From: Planctomycetia bacterium
Lineage (GTDB): Bacteria; Planctomycetota; Phycisphaerae; Phycisphaerales; SM1A02
Reading direction: 5' to 3'
NCBI GenBank assembly: GCA_005799475.1
Contig: SYGQ01000101.1
Location: 1-10,680, forward strand
DNA: 10,680 nt
The translations under genes and the position numbers were made by a program. Numbering within the stretch: the first letter of the stretch is position 1; every line of letters begins with the position of its first letter. Of the stretch, positions 6,623 through 10,680 are shown in pieces. The notes below the pieces were generated by a model, which ran no database searches, was not told the DNA's origin, and saw only the letters and a program-made list of their open reading frames with translations.

Positions 6623-7876
6623 TCAGGCGTTCTGCAGCGTTCGGGCAGACTCAAGGATCTGCCACCCGGTCTCCCGGAACGATGGGAAACGCCCCATCGT
6701 CCCGGCCACAGTCCTCACATCCTCGTCGTCGAGAGTCCATCCCTGCCCGATGGGCGATGCCTCGTTCATGCGCTGACGGCGCAGGTACTCAAAGGTGAAC
6801 GCGCGCTCTCGCATCGACCAGTTCTCGGTCCGCTCGGCAATCTCCGAGGCCTTGTTGGAGAAGATGGCCATGAACCGATGGAGTTCGGGACCGCTGAGGC
6901 CGCGGAGCGCGACATTGCATCCGAACACAGCCCACCAACCGTAACTCTCCAACCAGTCGCCCGGCGGATACGCCGACGCGTCCACAACCTGATCGAGCCC
7001 CCGCGCGAGGGACTCGACCGCCGCGAGCGGCTCGGTCTCACCGAGCGCGGCCTCGCATTCGATGAGCGCGCCCGCACATGTGTTGGCGATACCCGCGTAC
7101 GACGCATCGTCGAACTCCTTCGCGAGCCCGTTATAGAGCGCGATCGTGGCGCCCAAGTCCGCGCGCGCGTGCGTGGCGTGCTCCGTGGCGCTCATCGGAT
7201 CCGTCTCGATGAGACGGCGCTCCGATTGCCCGCGCACATAGTGGCCGAATGCGAAGGTCACGCGTTCGGCCCGACTCGTACACGAACGAGCTCCCAGCCG
7301 CTCAATGAGACCATTAGCGACCGACCTCGACTCCACGAGGTGCCAGAGCGTGTAGTGCGCGTTCGCGAGATTGGCCTCGAGTGAGAGCCGCGCCTGCGCA
7401 GGAACTCCTGGTTCCGCAAGCCCGCGCTGAATCGCCGCGAGACTCTTGGTGTAGCGGCCGAGACCGTCGTAGGCGCCGGCGAGACGATTGGCGGCAGTCG
7501 CCCGTTCGACACCAGTCTGCGCCGCGATAAACAGCGCCTGTGCGAGATCCGACATGCGCGCGTACTCCCCGGCGCGATGGGCCTCGATCGCCTCGCGATC
7601 GAGTTGCGCGAATCCGCGCTCGGCGAGCGTGACGAACTCACCGTGGCGCGCTGACTCATCGCGCCAGATGCCCTCGGCCACATCGCCGATGTCCCAGTCC
7701 AGCGCGTCAGCCAGGCTGCCTAGAAGATCCAACTTGGGATTCCCGCTCTCCGGGACGATCTTGGCCGGTTCACGGCCGAGCGCCTGCGCCAACTGGATCC
7801 GCGTCCACTTCCGGTAAACGCGCGCCAGATCGACGATCTGCGTCAGTCGTTCGCGTCGGAGTTCATCTCGATTCAT
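6623..7876 (-). CDS. HTH-domain protein with TPR-like repeats, putative regulator
   Basis: This is a 417-residue cytoplasmic protein. Residues about 8-70 resemble an XRE/lambda-repressor-type helix-turn-helix fold: a helix around RERLTQIVDLARVYRK, then WTRIQLAQALG, then LDLLGSLADALDWDIGDVAE, much like DNA-binding domains that read 'laeaLgvs...l..la.aL.v'. The rest is nearly all helical with TPR-like character, clearest at 125-158 (ANRLAGAYDGLGRYTKSLAA), with further helices to about 365. This layout recalls TPR regulators that sense a peptide or protein partner, but no ligand can be named. The start ATG at 7876 fits the domain and is preceded by a purine-rich GAGAGTGGGG. The open frame continues far upstream only because it is the shadow of gmk. 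It is cotranscribed with the small secreted protein and divergent from gmk. An inverted repeat 15 bp upstream could be its operator. I am sure it is a gene, fairly sure of the HTH, and unsure of the role. Confidence 0.85.
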   Translation of the reverse strand: MNRDELRRERLTQIVDLARVYRKWTRIQLAQALGREPAKIVPESGNPKLDLLGSLADALDWDIGDVAEGIWRDESARHGEFVTLAERGFAQLDREAIEAHRAGEYARMSDLAQALFIAAQTGVERATAANRLAGAYDGLGRYTKSLAAIQRGLAEPGVPAQARLSLEANLANAHYTLWHLVESRSVANGLIERLGARSCTSRAERVTFAFGHYVRGQSERRLIETDPMSATEHATHARADLGATIALYNGLAKEFDDASYAGIANTCAGALIECEAALGETEPLAAVESLARGLDQVVDASAYPPGDWLESYGWWAVFGCNVALRGLSGPELHRFMAIFSNKASEIAERTENWSMRERAFTFEYLRRQRMNEASPIGQGWTLDDEDVRTVAGTMGRFPSFRETGWQILESARTLQNA

Positions 7877-7891
7877 ACGAGCCCCACTCTC

Positions 7892-7912
7892 TTTCGGAAT
7901 CCGGATCCGAAA
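7892..7912. promoter_or_regulatory. Inverted repeat upstream of the HTH-TPR gene, candidate operator
   Basis: The left arm TTTCGGAAT (7892-7900) and the right arm ATCCGAAA (7905-7912) are complementary except for one extra A, around a CCGG centre (7901-7904). It lies 15 bp before the ATG of the HTH-TPR gene, in the region shared with divergent gmk. It could be an autoregulatory binding site, or a hairpin in the leader of the HTH message. No T-run follows, so it is not a terminator. Confidence 0.4.
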
Positions 7913-8014
7913 CCGCCGCCCATGCATGCCAATGAGGCCACCGAGCGACCGTCCATTACGGCATCTTCCACGGTTCTTCTGGACGAATCGCCAAGTCGGT
8001 TTCGCTGCGAGGCT

Positions 8015-8020
8015 TACACT
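8015..8020 (+). promoter_or_regulatory. Candidate -10 box for gmk
   Basis: TACACT matches TATAAT at four of six positions, including the key first T, second A and last T. It ends 6 nt before the ATG at 8027. That spacing would put transcription initiation on the start codon, as in leaderless genes. No Shine-Dalgarno sequence precedes this ATG, and no clear -35 is visible. Confidence 0.35.
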
Positions 8021-8026
8021 CGCACA

Positions 8027-8632
8027 ATGGTGTCGGCGCCCATGTCCGGACTTCTGGTCGTTCTCAGCGGACCATCCGGCGTTGGCAAGACTTCCATCGC
8101 GCACGCGGTGCTGCGCCGATTCGACGGCGTGTTCAGCGTGTCCGCGACGACACGCGAGGCCGGACCAGGCGAAGTCGATGGCAAGGACTACTGCTTCGTC
8201 GACGAGACGCACTTCCAGTCGATGCTCGAGGGGGGAGACTTCCTCGAGTATGCACGAGTCTTCGGTCGTTCGTGGTACGGCACGCCACGGGGACCCGTCG
8301 ACGCCGCGATCGTGCGCGGCCAGGTCGTCGTCCTCGACATCGATGTGCAGGGGGCAGAACAGGTGCGATCGCGACGACCGGACATGCTGGGCATCTTCGT
8401 GCTGCCCCCCTCCAACGACGCACTCCTTGCGCGCCTGCGCGGCCGTGCCCGAGATGACGAAGCGGCAATCGCTCGGCGATTCGCCGAGAGTCAGCAAGAG
8501 ATCTCGCGAGCGCGAGCGTCGAACACCTACGACGCATTCGTCGTCAATGATGACCTCGACGCATGCACAGATCGCGTGTGCGCGCTCGTCGACGAACGAC
8601 TGCACTCGCGGCGTGCGACCGCTCCGGCGTGA
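8027..8632 (+). CDS. gmk: Guanylate kinase
   Basis: Gmk phosphorylates GMP (and dGMP) to the diphosphate using ATP, an essential step in GTP supply. The 201 residues match the family. Landmarks are the P-loop GPSGVGKTS (15-23), the GMP-binding segment SATTREAGPGEVDGKDYCFV (39-58), SWYGTPRGPVD (82-92) and VVLDIDVQGAEQVR (101-114), and the Arg-rich lid around ARLRGRARDDEAAIARR (135-151). The signature TTRxxRxGE normally has Arg or Lys where this protein has Gly46; in known structures that residue helps hold the GMP phosphate. Start choice: ATG 8027 has a leaderless-type -10 box; ATG 8042 (MSGLLVVL) is also compatible with the fold, while an in-frame ATG at 7922 adds an implausible leader. It is divergent from the HTH-TPR gene and ends 7 bp from the convergent gluQ stop. 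Confidence 0.95.
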   Translation: MVSAPMSGLLVVLSGPSGVGKTSIAHAVLRRFDGVFSVSATTREAGPGEVDGKDYCFVDETHFQSMLEGGDFLEYARVFGRSWYGTPRGPVDAAIVRGQVVVLDIDVQGAEQVRSRRPDMLGIFVLPPSNDALLARLRGRARDDEAAIARRFAESQQEISRARASNTYDAFVVNDDLDACTDRVCALVDERLHSRRATAPA

Positions 8633-8639
8633 CCTCCGG

Positions 8640-9614
8640 TCAACGGTCGGTAGTCCATCGCAGCAAGAGGCCCGACACCGTCAGCGGTCGCGCCGCGCGA
8701 GTCTTCAGGAGCACCGACCAGTTCAAGCGCCGCATCGAGTCGATGGACATCGGCTCGCACGAGGGGGTCGCCCCAGCCCAGAACGCGACGAGCCCGCGCA
8801 CACGCTCGGGTGTTGCGCCTTGGGCGGCGAGCGTTGCGAGGGCGAGCGCGTCGTGCCGCTTCGCCAGTCTCTTCCCGTTCTCGTCGCGCACGAGCGGAAG
8901 ATGCCACCAGCGAGGCGGTCGCGTCGCGCCTAGCCGTGTGCGAATCACTTGCTGGAGCCCGGCACTCTCATGGAGATCCTCGCCCCGGACGACATCAGTG
9001 ATGCCCATGGCGATGTCATCGACAACGACCGCCAGTTGGTAACTGGGCACCCCGCTCTTCAGCCAAACGAGTGGATCGCCCCATGTCGACGATGGATTGA
9101 ACGAGCGTGTGCCGCAGAGTTCATCGACGACTTCGACGCGTTCGTCGGCGAGCGCAAGTCGGTGGTTGGTCTGCTCATCGGTGAAGCGCCATGCGTCCGC
9201 CGCCGGGCGCAGGGCGGCGGGAAAGCACACAACGGCATCCCCCTCATTCGGAGCCCTCGCGTCCTCTGCGCTCGTCGGGTTCTGCGCCGCGCGAAGTTGC
9301 GCGCGCGAGTGCGGCGCTTCGAAGACGCATCCACTCGCCGCGAGTTCTTGCATGCGCGATCGGTAGTCCTGGCGCCTCTGGGACTGTCGCTCGATGGGTC
9401 CATCCCAGTCGATCCCGAGCCACTGGAGCATCCAAAGCGTGTCGCGTTCGGCCTCGGCACTCACTCGGGAGGCGTCGAGGTCCTCCATGCGAAGCACAAT
9501 GCGCCAGCCATGCTCGCGCGCGAGTCCCCACGCGCAGAGAAAGCTCCACGCGTGACCAAGGTGCATACGACCGGTTGGGCTTGGTGCGAGGCGGGTCGCC
9601 TCCTGAGGCATCAT
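8640..9614 (-). CDS. gluQ: Glutamyl-Q tRNA(Asp) synthetase
   Basis: GluQ-RS is a truncated relative of glutamyl-tRNA synthetase. It activates glutamate without tRNA and attaches it to queuosine at position 34 of tRNA(Asp). The 324 residues cover only a class I catalytic domain with no anticodon-binding part, which separates it from GltX (about 470-500 residues). Seen are APSPTGRMHLGHA (10-22) with the HIGH-type motif, RMEDLD (42-47), YQLAVVVDDIAMGITDVVRG (192-211), and KRLAKRHDA (248-256) in place of KMSKS. The CxC...YxxxC zinc site of the E. coli enzyme appears degenerate: only Cys96 is nearby, and APHSR (100-104) stands where CxCSR is expected. The start overlaps the tmk stop as ATGA, implying translational coupling. 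No queuosine synthesis gene is in the window. Confidence 0.92.
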   Translation of the reverse strand: MMPQEATRLAPSPTGRMHLGHAWSFLCAWGLAREHGWRIVLRMEDLDASRVSAEAERDTLWMLQWLGIDWDGPIERQSQRRQDYRSRMQELAASGCVFEAPHSRAQLRAAQNPTSAEDARAPNEGDAVVCFPAALRPAADAWRFTDEQTNHRLALADERVEVVDELCGTRSFNPSSTWGDPLVWLKSGVPSYQLAVVVDDIAMGITDVVRGEDLHESAGLQQVIRTRLGATRPPRWWHLPLVRDENGKRLAKRHDALALATLAAQGATPERVRGLVAFWAGATPSCEPMSIDSMRRLNWSVLLKTRAARPLTVSGLLLRWTTDR

Positions 9615-10312
9615 CGTCCGGGCGCGAACCGACGCGCCACGCCCAGCGCCAGTTCGCTGAACACGACCTCAGGATCGCGCGTCGAGTCGATGACGAGGTG
9701 CCGTCTCGGTTCGGCGGCGGCCTGATCGAGATAGCCCTGACGAACGCGCGCGTGGTACCCACTGTCGCGCTGCTCGATGCGATCGCGTGTGCGCGCCATG
9801 CGGCGGTCCGCGGTCGATGAGTCCACATCGAATACGACGACGAGGTCCGGCCAACATCCGCCAAGCGCGATGCCGCCAACCGCGAGGATGTCCGCGCGCG
9901 GGACGCCTCCCGCGGTTCCTTGGTACGCGAGCGTCGAAGAAATGAACCGATCGGCGAGCACGCACCCGCCCCTGTCCAGCGCGGGCCTGATCCGCTCCTC
10001 GACGAGCTGCGCGCGGCTGGCCATGTAGAGGAGCATCTCAGCGCGAGGCATCATCTCCGCATGGACCGGGTCGAGCAGAATGTCCCGGATGCGCTCACCG
10101 ATCACTGTGCCGCCGGGCTCACGAACCTCGGTCACTTCGAGACCCGACCCACGAACACTCGCCGAAAACTGCGCAAACTGGGTGCTCTTGCCGCTTCCAT
10201 CGGGACCATCGAACACGATGAACTTCCCCGGAAGAAGCGCCTTCCAGTCCTGCGACTGAGCCATCGCCGCCGATGCTAGTCGTGCATTGATCGACATCGG
10301 TGCCGCCGTCAC
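9611..10312 (-). CDS. tmk: Thymidylate kinase
   Basis: Tmk phosphorylates dTMP to dTDP with ATP, where the de novo and salvage routes to dTTP meet. From the GTG start it has 233 residues. Motifs are the P-loop GPDGSGKST (36-44), REPGGT (64-69), the DRFISSTLAYQG segment (121-132) and the lid DRIEQRDSGYHARVRQGY (177-194). Lacking Arg in the P-loop but having Arg in the lid, it resembles the E. coli-type enzymes. The start is uncertain. GTG 10312 overlaps the upstream stop as GTGA and gives a 30-residue lead-in; ATG 10297 or ATG 10264 (MAQSQDWK) would be nearer the usual N-terminus. I give the GTG because of the overlap. The stop overlaps the gluQ start. Confidence 0.95.
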   Translation of the reverse strand: MTAAPMSINARLASAAMAQSQDWKALLPGKFIVFDGPDGSGKSTQFAQFSASVRGSGLEVTEVREPGGTVIGERIRDILLDPVHAEMMPRAEMLLYMASRAQLVEERIRPALDRGGCVLADRFISSTLAYQGTAGGVPRADILAVGGIALGGCWPDLVVVFDVDSSTADRRMARTRDRIEQRDSGYHARVRQGYLDQAAAEPRRHLVIDSTRDPEVVFSELALGVARRFAPGR

Positions 10313-10680
10313 GGCTCGCCCCGCGCGTCTTCGGCATGCGGCTCGCTGCCCGGCGCCGGCGCTCCGATGATCGCGCTTCCGACGCGCACCACATTGGCGC
10401 CGGCCGCGATGGCCTCCTCGAAGTCCCCGGACATGCCCATCGAGAGAAGATCGAATGACTCGCCGCCAATCCCGCTACCGCGGATGTCATCGAACACCTC
10501 CTGACCGCGCATGAAGGCGCGCCGTGCGTCGTCGCGCCCAGTCCCAAGCGGCGCCATCCCCATGAGACCGCGCACGCGCAAGTTCACCATCGTGTCCATC
10601 TGCTGCACGAGATGCCGAACGGCCGCAGCGGTGACGCCGTGCTTGGACGCTTCGCCCGAGATGTTCACTTCCACCAAGAC
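10309..10680 (-). CDS. yggS: YggS/PLPBP-type pyridoxal phosphate-binding protein, partial
   Basis: Only the last 123 residues are in the window; the N-terminal half with the PLP-binding lysine lies beyond the right edge. Family-typical stretches are VLVEVNISGEASKHG (1-15 of the visible part), LRVRGLMGMAPL (34-45), LLSMGMSGDFEEAI (78-91, which in the family lies at the cofactor phosphate) and VVRVGSAIIGA (97-107). These proteins have no known catalysis and help keep vitamin B6 and amino acid pools balanced. A short hydrophilic tail (about 108-123) extends past the usual end. It is upstream of tmk, and its TGA stop overlaps the possible tmk GTG. Confidence 0.95.
   Translation of the reverse strand, partial: VLVEVNISGEASKHGVTAAAVRHLVQQMDTMVNLRVRGLMGMAPLGTGRDDARRAFMRGQEVFDDIRGSGIGGESFDLLSMGMSGDFEEAIAAGANVVRVGSAIIGAPAPGSEPHAEDARGEP

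Noticed and set aside
6482..7384. 300-aa plus-strand open frame opposite the HTH-TPR gene
   Set aside because: Arg-rich and low-complexity, and it also overlaps the well-supported small secreted gene; a shadow frame.
7877..8605. Upstream extension of the HTH-TPR frame to give 660 aa
   Set aside because: The extension is antisense to gmk; the HTH domain begins right after the ATG at 7876, which has a purine-rich leader.

Overview
The window is a dense, high-GC bacterial chromosomal segment with conventional housekeeping genes in short operons. The YidC has a long Pro/Ala-rich linker and a large periplasmic domain, which points to a Gram-negative (diderm) cell. The overall style (high GC3, weak Shine-Dalgarno use, broken-up classical gene clusters, a TPR-type regulator) would fit a planctomycete-like (Phycisphaerae-like) bacterium. 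That placement is an inference from style, not proven by any marker here. I see no tRNA, rRNA, CRISPR array, insertion sequence, prophage or attachment site.

Layout, left to right. Positions 1-136 hold a probable gene fragment of unresolved strand, ending in a 17-bp tandem duplication. Then comes a minus-strand operon read from right to left: a metallophosphoesterase (4580-3771), yidC (3758-1566) and mnmE (1546-176), with gaps of 12 and 19 bp. Divergent from it is lpd (4657-6153), a lone dihydrolipoamide dehydrogenase. Facing lpd is a second minus-strand operon: an HTH-TPR putative regulator (7876-6623) followed by a 92-aa predicted secreted protein (6602-6324), closed by a minus-strand terminator hairpin. 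Divergent from the regulator is gmk (8027-8632). It converges with only 7 bp to spare on a third minus-strand operon of a YggS-type PLP protein (partial), tmk and gluQ, whose start and stop codons overlap (GTGA and ATGA).

How the genes relate. YidC inserts inner-membrane proteins and MnmE modifies the tRNA wobble uridine; they are neighbours in many bacteria, but here the usual jag gene between them is absent and a phosphoesterase precedes them. Gmk and Tmk are the GMP and dTMP kinases of nucleotide synthesis. GluQ-RS glutamylates queuosine on tRNA(Asp), so the window carries two anticodon-modification genes. The HTH-TPR gene and its small secreted partner are the least understood part and the best candidate for something undescribed. 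The other noteworthy points are apparently leaderless starts for lpd and gmk, a guanylate kinase lacking a normally conserved GMP-site Arg/Lys, and a GluQ-RS with a degenerate zinc site.
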